From Silicimonas sp. (GTDB lineage Bacteria; Pseudomonadota; Alphaproteobacteria; Rhodobacterales; Rhodobacteraceae): a DNA stretch of 64,000 nucleotides. Positions 18,068 through 25,930 of the stretch are shown here, in pieces. Location of the stretch: the NCBI GenBank assembly GCA_022826385.1, contig JAJDUZ010000028.1:1-64000 (forward strand), read 5' to 3'. Positions within the stretch are counted from its first letter, which is position 1; the number at the start of each line of letters is the position of its first letter. The position numbers and the translations under genes were made by a program. Below the pieces are notes generated by a model. That model did not search any database and was not told the origin of the DNA. It worked only from the letters and a program-made list of their open reading frames with translations.

Positions 18068-20479
18068 TTACCCGCGCATGCGGCCCCCGCTTGGGTCGAA
18101 GAGCGGTGAGGTCAACCGGCGGGCAACCTTCCGCTCGCCGAGAATTTCAATCGTCACGGGCTCGGTCGACGCCAGCCTATCGGTGGCGACCAATGCCAGA
18201 GCGATCGACCTGTCCGACCAATGGGCAAACCCACCCGAGGTGCAGTATCCAACGACATCCTCGCCAAACCAGACCGGTTCCCATGCCACGACATCGGCGT
18301 CGTCCACGTCGACTTCGAAGGCACAAAGGGTCCGCGCCGGGCCCTTGGCCCGCTCGGCCTCGGCTGCCGCGCGCCCGATGAAATCGACATTCTTCGAAAA
18401 CGAGATGAAGCGATCCAACCCGGTTTCCGCCGCGGTGTAGTCCTGGCTGAACTCGCGATGCCATGATCCAAAGAACCGGTCGAGCCGCAACGACATCATG
18501 GCCCGCATCCCGAAGGGCCGCATGCCAAACGCCTGCCCCGCGTCCCAAAGCGTGTGCCAAAGGTGCCGCTGCTGGGTCGGGTCACAGTAAATCTCGTACC
18601 CCAGATCCCCGGTGTAGCTCACCCGCTGCACCACGCAATCGGCCATGCCCACGGTCAGGCGACGGACCCCGAGAAACGGAAACGCCTCGTTCGAGACATC
18701 TCCGCGGGTGACGCTGGCCAGAACCTCGCGCGCTTTCGGGCCGGCAATCTGAAACCCGGTATAGCGGTCCGACATGTTCTCGATCTCGACCCCGGCCTCC
18801 AGGTGATCCTGGAACCAGCGCAGGTGAAAATCCTGACTGCCGTAACTGGCGTTCAACCGGAACTCTGTGTCAGACAGGCAGGCCACGGTGAAGTCGCCCA
18901 CCAGCTTGCCCGAGGGCGCCAGCATCGGCGTCAGGCTCAGCTTGCCCGGTGGCGGAATACGCCCCGCCATCACGCGGTCCAGCCACGCGCGGGCATTGGG
19001 ACCGGTGACACGGAATTTGCTGAAATTGTGGATCTCGTTGATGCCGACCCCTTCGCGCACTGCGAAGACCTCGGCCTTGGTGGCCTCCCACGCGTTTGAC
19101 CGGCGGAAGCTGGGTGTCTCGTATCTCTCTTCCCCGTTCAGCGCGAAATAGTTCACGACTTCAAGCCCATAGACTTGCCCAAAGACCGCCCCCATGCTGT
19201 CCCAGATGTCGTACATGGGCGTGGTGCGGAACGGGCGCGCGGCTGGCAATTCCTCGTTCGGATACGACACCGAGAAGCGGTTCTGATAGTTCTCGATGAC
19301 CTTGGGCACGGTATAGCCCGGCGTTGTCCAGCGCCCGAACCGGGCGACATCCATCGCGCGCGGGTCGCGCTCGCATTCGCCTTCGATCATCCATTGCGCC
19401 AGCGCCAGTCCGACCCCGCCGCCTTGGCTGAAGCCCGCCATCACGGCACAAGCCGACCAATAGTTGCGCAGCCCCGGCACCGGCCCGACCAGCGGATTGC
19501 CATCGGGCGCAAAGGTGAACGGCCCGTGGATCACCCGCTTGACGCCCGACCGCTCGAGCACCGGGAACCGGCGATAGGCAAAAGCGACACTGTCCTCGAT
19601 CTTCTCGAAATGGTCGTTCAGAAGCTCGTGCCCGAACTCCCACGGCGTGCCGTCGACCGACCATGGCTCGCAGGGCTGTTCATAGAAGCCGATGCAAAGC
19701 CCTTTGCCTTCCTGCCGCAGATAGCTTTCGCCACCCGGATCGATGACATGCGGGAACTCGGTCGCACGGTCGGCAATCTCGGGAATGTCCTCGGTCACAA
19801 GATACTGGTGCGCCATCGGCAACAGCGGCAGATAAAGCCCCGCCAGCGCCGCCACCTCGCGGGCCCAGAGACCCCCGGCATTCACCACATGCTCGGCCAG
19901 AACCGTGCCCTTCTCGGTGACGATTTCCCATCCCTCGGGATGCGGGTTGGTTTCCAGCACCCGGTTGTGGGTGACAATCTCGGCCCCCCCCATCCGCGCC
20001 GCCTTGGCATAGGCGTGCGTCGTCCCCGACGGGTCAAGATGCCCGTCCAGCGGATCGTAAAGCGCCCCGAGAATGCCGTCGGTGTTCACCAATTCGGCCA
20101 TCTCGGCGATCTCGGCCGGTGTCAGGATCGCGGTGTCCAACCCCATGTAACGGTGCTTGGCCCGTTCGGCTTTCAGCATGTCAAACCGCTCGGGCGTGTC
20201 CGCCAATGTCAGGCCGCCAACGTGATGGAGGCCACAGGACATGCCGGTCAGCTCTTCCAGTTCCTTGTAAAGCCCGATCGTATAGCCCTGCAGCGCCGCC
20301 ATATTGGTGTCGCCGTTCAGCGTGTGAAACCCACCCGCCGCATGCCAGGTCGAACCCGAGGTCAGTTCGGACCGCTCGATCAGGCAGACATCAGACCAGC
20401 CAAGCTTGGTCAGGTGATAGAGGACCGAACAGCCCACCACACCGCCTCCGATGACGACCACCCTGTACTGGCTTTTCAT
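18068..20479 (-). CDS. FAD-dependent oxidoreductase with GcvT domains (dimethylglycine/sarcosine dehydrogenase-like)
   Basis: An 803-aa fusion. The N-terminal half is a DAO-type FAD domain with GGGVVG (residues 11-16) and SGSTWHAAGG, where His46 is the site of covalent FAD in dimethylglycine dehydrogenases. The C-terminal half is a GcvT aminomethyltransferase plus barrel domain that passes the released one-carbon unit to tetrahydrofolate. It oxidises an N-methyl group of a small amine such as dimethylglycine or sarcosine. It overlaps the upstream 72-aa gene by ATGA, and a Rieske oxygenase gene precedes that, so it probably handles the demethylated product of that oxygenase. Confidence 0.85.
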   Translation of the reverse strand: MKSQYRVVVIGGGVVGCSVLYHLTKLGWSDVCLIERSELTSGSTWHAAGGFHTLNGDTNMAALQGYTIGLYKELEELTGMSCGLHHVGGLTLADTPERFDMLKAERAKHRYMGLDTAILTPAEIAEMAELVNTDGILGALYDPLDGHLDPSGTTHAYAKAARMGGAEIVTHNRVLETNPHPEGWEIVTEKGTVLAEHVVNAGGLWAREVAALAGLYLPLLPMAHQYLVTEDIPEIADRATEFPHVIDPGGESYLRQEGKGLCIGFYEQPCEPWSVDGTPWEFGHELLNDHFEKIEDSVAFAYRRFPVLERSGVKRVIHGPFTFAPDGNPLVGPVPGLRNYWSACAVMAGFSQGGGVGLALAQWMIEGECERDPRAMDVARFGRWTTPGYTVPKVIENYQNRFSVSYPNEELPAARPFRTTPMYDIWDSMGAVFGQVYGLEVVNYFALNGEERYETPSFRRSNAWEATKAEVFAVREGVGINEIHNFSKFRVTGPNARAWLDRVMAGRIPPPGKLSLTPMLAPSGKLVGDFTVACLSDTEFRLNASYGSQDFHLRWFQDHLEAGVEIENMSDRYTGFQIAGPKAREVLASVTRGDVSNEAFPFLGVRRLTVGMADCVVQRVSYTGDLGYEIYCDPTQQRHLWHTLWDAGQAFGMRPFGMRAMMSLRLDRFFGSWHREFSQDYTAAETGLDRFISFSKNVDFIGRAAAEAERAKGPARTLCAFEVDVDDADVVAWEPVWFGEDVVGYCTSGGFAHWSDRSIALALVATDRLASTEPVTIEILGERKVARRLTSPLFDPSGGRMRG

Positions 20480-20694
20480 CCGTCTCTCTCCCGTCCGTCG
20501 GCAACCAGTTGTGCGCGGATGTCGCCCGCGCGGGGGTCACCCGCTTCCAATGCATAAATCCAGGCCTGCGTGCGCAGGAACCCGGCGTTGTCGGTGTCTC
20601 CGGCCGCGTCACTCACCGCGGCGCCCTCAAGGTAAAGGTCGACGACGCGGCGCAGCGCCCCGGCGTCGATCGCGGCGCGCAGCTCATCGCTCAC
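20476..20694 (-). CDS. 72-aa hypothetical protein between Rieske oxygenase and dehydrogenase
   Basis: A small acidic helical protein starting at GTG 20694, which overlaps the Rieske stop as GTGA; its own stop overlaps the dehydrogenase start as ATGA. This double overlap argues strongly that it is translated. It has no Cys and so is not a ferredoxin, and no membrane segment. The sequence pattern (LRRVVDLYLEGAAVSDAAGD, then FLRTQAWIYALEAGD) suggests two or three helices. Function unknown; it might be an accessory or stabilising subunit of one of its neighbours. Confidence 0.7.
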   Translation of the reverse strand: MSDELRAAIDAGALRRVVDLYLEGAAVSDAAGDTDNAGFLRTQAWIYALEAGDPRAGDIRAQLVADGRERDG

Positions 20695-21827
20695 GCCCCG
20701 GTCCCGGCGGCCATGCGCCGGGCGACCCATTGATGAAAGGCCAGTGTCGGGCCGTCCATCGCAGGCGAGAACCGCCCGCCATCGAAACCCGGCGCGCTGC
20801 GCCCGCGCTGCATTCCTTCGACCACGCCGATGTCTTCGCGGAAGACGGTCTCCCACAACTCGGCGTTTTTTCGGCGGAGCGCAGGGTCGGTGTCGGGCGC
20901 GGCGTAAAACAGGTAGATCTGTTCCACTGTGCGCGTCGGACCCTGAGGTTCAAGGATGATCGCAAACGTATGGTCGCGCTGCACGCCCAGCATGACATTG
21001 GGAGTGACGGTGATGTATTCGCCCGCCTTGTCCCACTTGGGCGAGAGGCCCGGGAAATCCGGGAAGGTCGCGCCATCCTCGCCGGTGATCTGCTGATAGA
21101 CGTCCGTGCCCTGCCCCGAAAACGCGCCTGCCTCGTCAATATGATAGTGGTCTTCCAGCCGGGAATAGGTGTTCAGGCCGGGGTGCACCCATGGCAGGTG
21201 ATAGCTTTCGGCATAGTTCTCGACCGCGAGCTTCCAATTGGTCTCGCAGGTGAGCGTGAAGCGGCTGTCGGCAAGATCGGTGTAAAGCGGCGCGTCGAAC
21301 TCGGCCCAGCGGTCGATCAGTTTGGCGTGCGCGTCGGCAAAGTCGGGCGCATCGCCCGAGAGATTGACGAAAACCACGCCCATCCAGATATGGCTCCGCA
21401 CCTCGATCAGACCAAGCTGGTCGCGGTCGATGTCAGGATGCGCATTCTGGCCGGGGCCGCCCACATGCGGGGTCGCAACAAGCTTGCCTTCGTGGCTGTA
21501 GCACCACGAATGATAGGGGCAGCGGATCGCGCCCTCGATCCGCCGGGGCGCGTCGACAAGGATCATGCCGCGATGGCGGCAGACGTTCTGGAACACCCGA
21601 ACCTGCCCGTCCTTCCCACGCATCGCAAAGAGCGGCACGCCAAGGAAATCGACCGGTTTCGCGTCACCGGGCTCGGGCAACTCTGCTTCGATGCAAACCC
21701 CCGCCCATGTCTGGAACCAGAGCGGACCGCGCTCGGCCTCGAACATCTCGACACTGGTATAATGCGCGTTGGGCAGCCCGTTCGCGGTCTCGATGGGGTT
21801 CAGAACCTGGGTCAGATCGGTGGCCAT
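20691..21827 (-). CDS. Rieske non-heme iron oxygenase, alpha subunit (carnitine/betaine-oxygenase-like)
   Basis: A 378-aa oxygenase. The Rieske [2Fe-2S] ligands are Cys83/His85 (CRHRG) and Cys103/His106 (CPYHSW). The mononuclear iron ligands His210 and His215 sit in ENYAESYHLPWVHP, with Glu207 where many family members have the bridging Asp; a Glu is also reported in carnitine monooxygenase CntA. The ATG at 21827 has a strong AAGGAGG site. Such enzymes monooxygenate quaternary amines with electrons from a separate reductase, which is not encoded nearby. The pairing with a dimethylglycine-dehydrogenase-like protein suggests an N-methylated substrate; which one is unknown. Confidence 0.85.
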   Translation of the reverse strand: MATDLTQVLNPIETANGLPNAHYTSVEMFEAERGPLWFQTWAGVCIEAELPEPGDAKPVDFLGVPLFAMRGKDGQVRVFQNVCRHRGMILVDAPRRIEGAIRCPYHSWCYSHEGKLVATPHVGGPGQNAHPDIDRDQLGLIEVRSHIWMGVVFVNLSGDAPDFADAHAKLIDRWAEFDAPLYTDLADSRFTLTCETNWKLAVENYAESYHLPWVHPGLNTYSRLEDHYHIDEAGAFSGQGTDVYQQITGEDGATFPDFPGLSPKWDKAGEYITVTPNVMLGVQRDHTFAIILEPQGPTRTVEQIYLFYAAPDTDPALRRKNAELWETVFREDIGVVEGMQRGRSAPGFDGGRFSPAMDGPTLAFHQWVARRMAAGTGA

Positions 21828-21900
21828 GCCGGGCGTCCTCCTTGGCGCCATGCTGGAACCACCGGCCCCGCGCATCGCGTCATTTCACGACTTGCGGGGG

Positions 21901-21945
21901 GCAAATTCCGACGCGGAATTTGCGCCGGAAAATCCCATTTTCCGG
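21901..21945 (-). terminator. Tandem double hairpin downstream of the Gfo/Idh gene
   Basis: Two adjacent perfect stems: a 10-bp stem with a 3-nt ACG loop (21901-21923) and a 9-bp stem with a CCC loop (21925-21945). They begin 6 bp after the Gfo/Idh stop codon on the minus strand. They probably end or trim that transcript and separate it from the Rieske operon. Confidence 0.7.
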
Positions 21946-21951
21946 TGACCG

Positions 21952-23094
21952 TCAGGCCGTCTGTTCGCGGCTGCGTTCGACCCACGCGTCCAGCGGCATG
22001 TCGATCGCGGTGCCGCGTGCCGCCGACTCCTGCGCCGCAAGCCCCATTTCGACCGCCCGCGCGCCGTCGCGCAAGGTGACCTCGGGCATGCCCTGCCCGT
22101 TCACCACGTCGAGGAACCGCGCATGCTGGAAGAAGGTCGAGCCATTATGGTCGCCCGCCTCCTGAATGGTCGGATCGACCGGGATCTCGACCTGTTGCGG
22201 CCCTTTCGGGCTGCGGGGAGACACGATGACCTGCGCCACCGGAGGCTCGCCCAGATGCGTCGGCCAGAACCGGCCCGGGCCGGGCACCTTGACTTCGATC
22301 TTGCCCGACGGGCCGACACAGGTGATCTCTTCCTGAAAGGTCGAGCCTTCGGCATACATGCAAAGCTCTAGCATGGCCCGCGACCCGCGCGCGAAATCGA
22401 CGATCACGAAGGCACCGTCCCAGATGTCAGGCACCTCGCCGTCATAGGCTTCGTCCAGGTGGTTCACGTCCTGTCCGGCACTTGCCATCACGCGCACCGG
22501 TTCGTCCTTCAGGATGAAGCGCATCAGGTCGAAGAAGTGACAGCATTTCTCGACCAGCGTACCGCCAGTGTTGCGGTTGAACCGGTTCCAGTCCCCGACT
22601 TTTTCAAGGAACGGGAAGCGATGTTCGCGGATGGTCAGCATCGTCGGGCGCCCGCAGGCGCTGTCGATCTGGTCGATGAAGGTCTGGATCGGCGGCATGT
22701 ACCGATACTCCATCCCAACCCAGATCGGCGCCATATAGCTGGCATCCAGCTCGGCCAGCTTGGCGACATCCTCGGACCGGGTGAAAAGCGGCTTCTCGAT
22801 CAGCAAAGGCAGATGCCGTTTGCCCGCGATCTGGTCGAACTGGGCCACGTGCAAATGGTTGGGCGACGCGATCAGCAGGCAATCCAGCGCCTCGATCGCC
22901 AGCAACTCTTCCAGCGACCCGCAAAGCTGCGCGTTGGGCGCGATCGACTTGGCGGTGTTCGCCATGATCTGGTTCGGCTCGAAAATCGCCGCCACGCGCG
23001 CGTCGGGCAGAAGGGCAATGTTGCGCAGGTGCTCCTGCCCCATCATGCCACATCCGATAATACCGTAGTTAACCACTGAACTGACCTTCCTCAT
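21952..23094 (-). CDS. Gfo/Idh/MocA-family NAD(P)-dependent oxidoreductase; candidate NAD+-dependent sulfoquinovosidase
   Basis: A 380-aa protein with an N-terminal Rossmann domain (GIIGCGMMG, residues 11-19), the EKP motif (Glu100-Lys101) and the C-terminal segment GGTLVEKCCHFFDLM with His186 and Asp189 at the usual active-site position. The ATG at 23094 overlaps the end of the GntR gene (ATGA). The family includes sugar and inositol dehydrogenases and also glycosidases that use bound NAD+, among them the GH109 and GH188 families. GH188 members are NAD+-dependent sulfoquinovosidases. Given the SsuD-type monooxygenase operon next door, I infer it may be one of these; a plain dehydrogenase remains possible. 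Confidence 0.8.
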   Translation of the reverse strand: MRKVSSVVNYGIIGCGMMGQEHLRNIALLPDARVAAIFEPNQIMANTAKSIAPNAQLCGSLEELLAIEALDCLLIASPNHLHVAQFDQIAGKRHLPLLIEKPLFTRSEDVAKLAELDASYMAPIWVGMEYRYMPPIQTFIDQIDSACGRPTMLTIREHRFPFLEKVGDWNRFNRNTGGTLVEKCCHFFDLMRFILKDEPVRVMASAGQDVNHLDEAYDGEVPDIWDGAFVIVDFARGSRAMLELCMYAEGSTFQEEITCVGPSGKIEVKVPGPGRFWPTHLGEPPVAQVIVSPRSPKGPQQVEIPVDPTIQEAGDHNGSTFFQHARFLDVVNGQGMPEVTLRDGARAVEMGLAAQESAARGTAIDMPLDAWVERSREQTA

Positions 23095-23792
23095 GTCATG
23101 CGCGACACGTAACGTGCGCGATCGGTGTTGAACCATGTGCGGGAATACTCCGCGACCTCTCCGGCTTCCGTCCGCCCCCAGCGTTCGACATAACCGGCAG
23201 TATCGCCTTGAAAGACGTCCAAACTACGACCCCAAGCCGGCACCGGGGCGATCCCGATCCGGTCCTCGGCCTGCGCAATCCAGAGGTTCAGGCTGCGGCG
23301 ATAAAACAGATAGAGCGACTCACTGAGATCCCTCGCCGTGATCTCGCTGGCCCAGACCCCGTCGAGCCAGATTTCCTCCAGCGCGACCGGCAAGGCCGAG
23401 AGGCGACGCAGGCGCTGAATGCGAAAGGCCGTGTTCGATTGACCAAACCACGGCAGGTCCGAGGGTTTTTCCATCCGCCGCACATCCAGAAGGTCCGCCG
23501 TCGGCAGGCCCCCACCTTCAAGACGTTCAAGGCGGAAAAACGCATATAGGCCAGACGCTTCCGGCCGATGTCTCACGTAATTTCCCGAGCCTTGAATGCG
23601 CTCGACCAAGCCCCTCTCTTCAAGCTCGCTCAGGGCCTTCCGCAAGGTGCCCACCGCGATCCCCATGCGCGCCGCCATCTCGCGTTCGGGCGCCAAGCGC
23701 TCGCCATCGCGCAACCGACCCGCCGAGATATCGCGGATCAGCGTCTCGGAGGCTTGCACGTATTTCGGAAGCGCATAGGCTTCAGTAGACAT
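23091..23792 (-). CDS. GntR-family regulator with UTRA effector domain
   Basis: A 233-aa HutC-type regulator. The winged helix (residues about 10-75: RLAPEREMAARMGIAVGTLRKALSELEERGLVERIQGSGNYV) precedes a UTRA ligand-binding domain. It is the first gene of the minus-strand operon with the Gfo/Idh gene and is divergent from the monooxygenase trio, so it very likely controls both. The ligand is unknown; a sulfosugar or its phosphate-free derivative would fit the context. Confidence 0.88.
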   Translation of the reverse strand: MSTEAYALPKYVQASETLIRDISAGRLRDGERLAPEREMAARMGIAVGTLRKALSELEERGLVERIQGSGNYVRHRPEASGLYAFFRLERLEGGGLPTADLLDVRRMEKPSDLPWFGQSNTAFRIQRLRRLSALPVALEEIWLDGVWASEITARDLSESLYLFYRRSLNLWIAQAEDRIGIAPVPAWGRSLDVFQGDTAGYVERWGRTEAGEVAEYSRTWFNTDRARYVSRMT

Positions 23793-23793
23793 C

Positions 23794-23807
23794 AGAGAGC
23801 GCTCTCT
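23794..23807. promoter_or_regulatory. Palindrome next to the GntR start codon
   Basis: AGAGAGCGCTCTCT is a perfect 14-bp inverted repeat two bases upstream of the GntR start (23792) and about 80 bp upstream of the likely monooxygenase ATG at 23886. It lies in the divergent control region and may be an operator, though it does not match the usual GT-N-TA-N-AC core of HutC-type sites. Confidence 0.4.
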
Positions 23808-23885
23808 CGCAAATTGATCTACTATTGATGCATCCGTTTTCGGCTGCTATGCAAGCGAAAAGTGATCCCATTTGCAGGGCCGTCC

Positions 23886-25043
23886 ATGACCGTTGTTCCC
23901 ATCACCTCTCCCGACCTCGATGCCGCTGAAGTAAGCTGGTTTTCTGCTTTATGTTCAGATGATTACCAGTTCCTTGGCGTGCCTGAAGGCGATCTGCGTT
24001 CCAGCTTCGCGCATTGCCGCGACATCCTGCTGGAAGCCGAGAAGCAAGGCTTTCGCAACATTCTCTGCCCCTCGTCCTATCAGGTCGGGCAGGACACGCT
24101 GAGCTTCGTTGCGGGCATGGCGCCGCTGACCTCGAAGATCAACATGCTGGCCGCCGTCCGCTGCGGCGAGATGCAACCGATCATGCTGGCGCGCACCATC
24201 GCAACGCTGGATCACATGCTGGAAGGCCGATTGACGGTGAACATCATCTCGTCGGACTTCCCCGGCGAAAAGGCCGAGAGCAATTTCCGCTATCAGCGTT
24301 CGCGCGAGGTGGTGGAAATCCTGAAACAGGCATGGACGCAGGACGAAATCACCTACAAGGGCGACGTGTACGATTTCGAAGGGCTGACGACCAACCCGGC
24401 CCGGCCCTATCAGCAAAACGGTGGCCCACTGCTTTACTTCGGCGGCTATTCCCCGGCCGCCCTCGACCTCTGCGGCCAGCATTGCGACGTCTACCTGATG
24501 TGGCCCGAGCCGAAGGAAAACCTGGCCGAGCGTATGAAAGCCGTGAATGCCGTGGCCGAGAAATACAATCGCACGCTGGACTACGGGTTGCGCGTGCACA
24601 TGATCGTCCGCGACACCGAGGCCGAGGCCCGTGAATACGCGGACTACATCGTTTCGAAGCTGGACGACGAATACGGCAAGCTGATCCGCGACCGTGCCCA
24701 TGACAGTTCATCGCTGGGCGTCAGCCATCAGGCCCGCGCCCGCGAATTGGCCGACCAGTTCGGGTATGTAGAGCCGCATCTCTGGACCGGTGTCGGTCGG
24801 GCACGCTCGGGCTGTGGCGCGGCGCTGGTCGGATCGGCGGATCAGGTGCTGAGCCAGATCGAAGAGTACCAGAAGATGGGCATTCGCGCGTTCATCTTCT
24901 CGGGCTATCCGCATATCGACGAATGCAAACACTTCGGCGAAAAGGTTCTTCCGCACTTGAAAACCTGTTCGTTGCCCCATGTTTATGGCCGCGTGCCCAC
25001 AAGCACACCGGCAACCCCTCTTGGCGTAGGAGAACGAGCCTGA
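23886..25043 (+). CDS. SsuD-type FMNH2-dependent sulfonate monooxygenase (SmoC-like)
   Basis: A 385-aa flavin monooxygenase of the luciferase-like (LLM) class. Residues matching the active site of the E. coli alkanesulfonate monooxygenase SsuD are visible: Trp206 (YLMWPEP), Arg236 and His238 (GLRVHMIVRD), Arg307 (GVGRARSGCG) and Tyr341 (SGYPHID). SsuD's Cys54 is not conserved. It would cleave a C-SO3 bond, giving sulfite and an aldehyde. An in-frame GTG at 23862 could add 8 residues. The next genes, an aldo/keto reductase and a flavin reductase, overlap one after another, which is the gene content of the sulfoquinovose monooxygenase pathway (SmoC, SmoB, SmoA). The substrate is inferred, not shown. 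Confidence 0.85.
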   Translation: MTVVPITSPDLDAAEVSWFSALCSDDYQFLGVPEGDLRSSFAHCRDILLEAEKQGFRNILCPSSYQVGQDTLSFVAGMAPLTSKINMLAAVRCGEMQPIMLARTIATLDHMLEGRLTVNIISSDFPGEKAESNFRYQRSREVVEILKQAWTQDEITYKGDVYDFEGLTTNPARPYQQNGGPLLYFGGYSPAALDLCGQHCDVYLMWPEPKENLAERMKAVNAVAEKYNRTLDYGLRVHMIVRDTEAEAREYADYIVSKLDDEYGKLIRDRAHDSSSLGVSHQARARELADQFGYVEPHLWTGVGRARSGCGAALVGSADQVLSQIEEYQKMGIRAFIFSGYPHIDECKHFGEKVLPHLKTCSLPHVYGRVPTSTPATPLGVGERA

Positions 25044-25930
25044 TGGATCGCGTCCAAATCCCTGGCGGCGTCGAGCTGAGCCGTATCGTCTATGGCATGT
25101 GGCGTGTGGGCGATGATGCCGACACCTCGCCGGCGCATATCCGCGCCAAGATCGACGCGTGCCTTGAACAGGGCATCACCACGATCGATCAGGCCGACAT
25201 CTATGGGGAATACACCGCCGAAGCCCTGCTGGGGGCCTGCTTCAAAGAGAACCCTGGGTTGCGGGACAAATGCGAGGTCGTGACGAAGTGCGATATCGTG
25301 GCGCCAGCCGGGCGATATGCCAGTGCGCGCGTGAAGCATTACGACACGTCGGCCGCGCATATCGCGAAGTCGATTGATATATCACTTTCCGAGATGGCGA
25401 TCGACCATATCGACCTGCTGCTGATCCACCGCCCCGATCCGTTCATGGATCATCACGAAACCGGGCGTGCGCTGGACGACGCCGTGGCCTCGGGCAAGGT
25501 CCGTGCGGTCGGTGTCTCGAACTTTCGCCCCTGGGACTGGACGCTGCTGCAGTCGGCCATGGAAACACCACTGGCCACCAACCAGATCGAGCTCAGCCTG
25601 CAAGCGCATGACGCCTTCACCAACGGCGACATCGCCTTTTTGCAGGAACGCGGCTTGCACCCGATGGCGTGGTCGCCCTTGGGGGGTGGAGCGCTCTTTC
25701 AAGACGGCGAGCCACGCGCCACGGTTTCAAAAATCGCGTTGCAGAACGGCGTCGACGAGGCCGCTGTGGCCATCGCGTGGCTTTTGGCGCATCCCGTCGG
25801 CATTCTGCCGGTCATGGGCACCAACCGGATCGACCGGATCGCAGGCTTCAGTGACGCACTGAAGGTCAAGATGGACCGCGAGACATGGTTCGAACTTTAT
25901 ACAGCCGCCCTTGGACACGAAGTCGCCTGA
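25043..25930 (+). CDS. Aldo/keto reductase (SmoB-like)
   Basis: A 295-aa AKR-fold reductase with the catalytic tetrad Asp49 (TIDQAD), Tyr54 (IYGEY), Lys82 (VVTKCD) and His129 (LLLIHRPDP). The ATG at 25043 overlaps the monooxygenase stop (TGATG) and its own stop overlaps the flavin reductase start the same way. In the Smo pathway this partner reduces 6-oxo-glucose, the product of sulfoquinovose desulfonation, to glucose. Here that role is inferred from gene order. Glucose could then be phosphorylated by the glucokinase encoded 13 kb away. Confidence 0.87.
   Translation: MDRVQIPGGVELSRIVYGMWRVGDDADTSPAHIRAKIDACLEQGITTIDQADIYGEYTAEALLGACFKENPGLRDKCEVVTKCDIVAPAGRYASARVKHYDTSAAHIAKSIDISLSEMAIDHIDLLLIHRPDPFMDHHETGRALDDAVASGKVRAVGVSNFRPWDWTLLQSAMETPLATNQIELSLQAHDAFTNGDIAFLQERGLHPMAWSPLGGGALFQDGEPRATVSKIALQNGVDEAAVAIAWLLAHPVGILPVMGTNRIDRIAGFSDALKVKMDRETWFELYTAALGHEVA

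Noticed and set aside
18068-20479. DMSP demethylase DmdA
   Set aside because: DmdA is a stand-alone GcvT-fold protein; this one has an N-terminal FAD domain with the covalent-FAD His motif.
24923-25042. Longer N-terminus for the aldo/keto reductase
   Set aside because: It would overlap the monooxygenase C-terminus by 120 bp; the TGATG-coupled ATG at 25043 gives a family-typical N-terminus.
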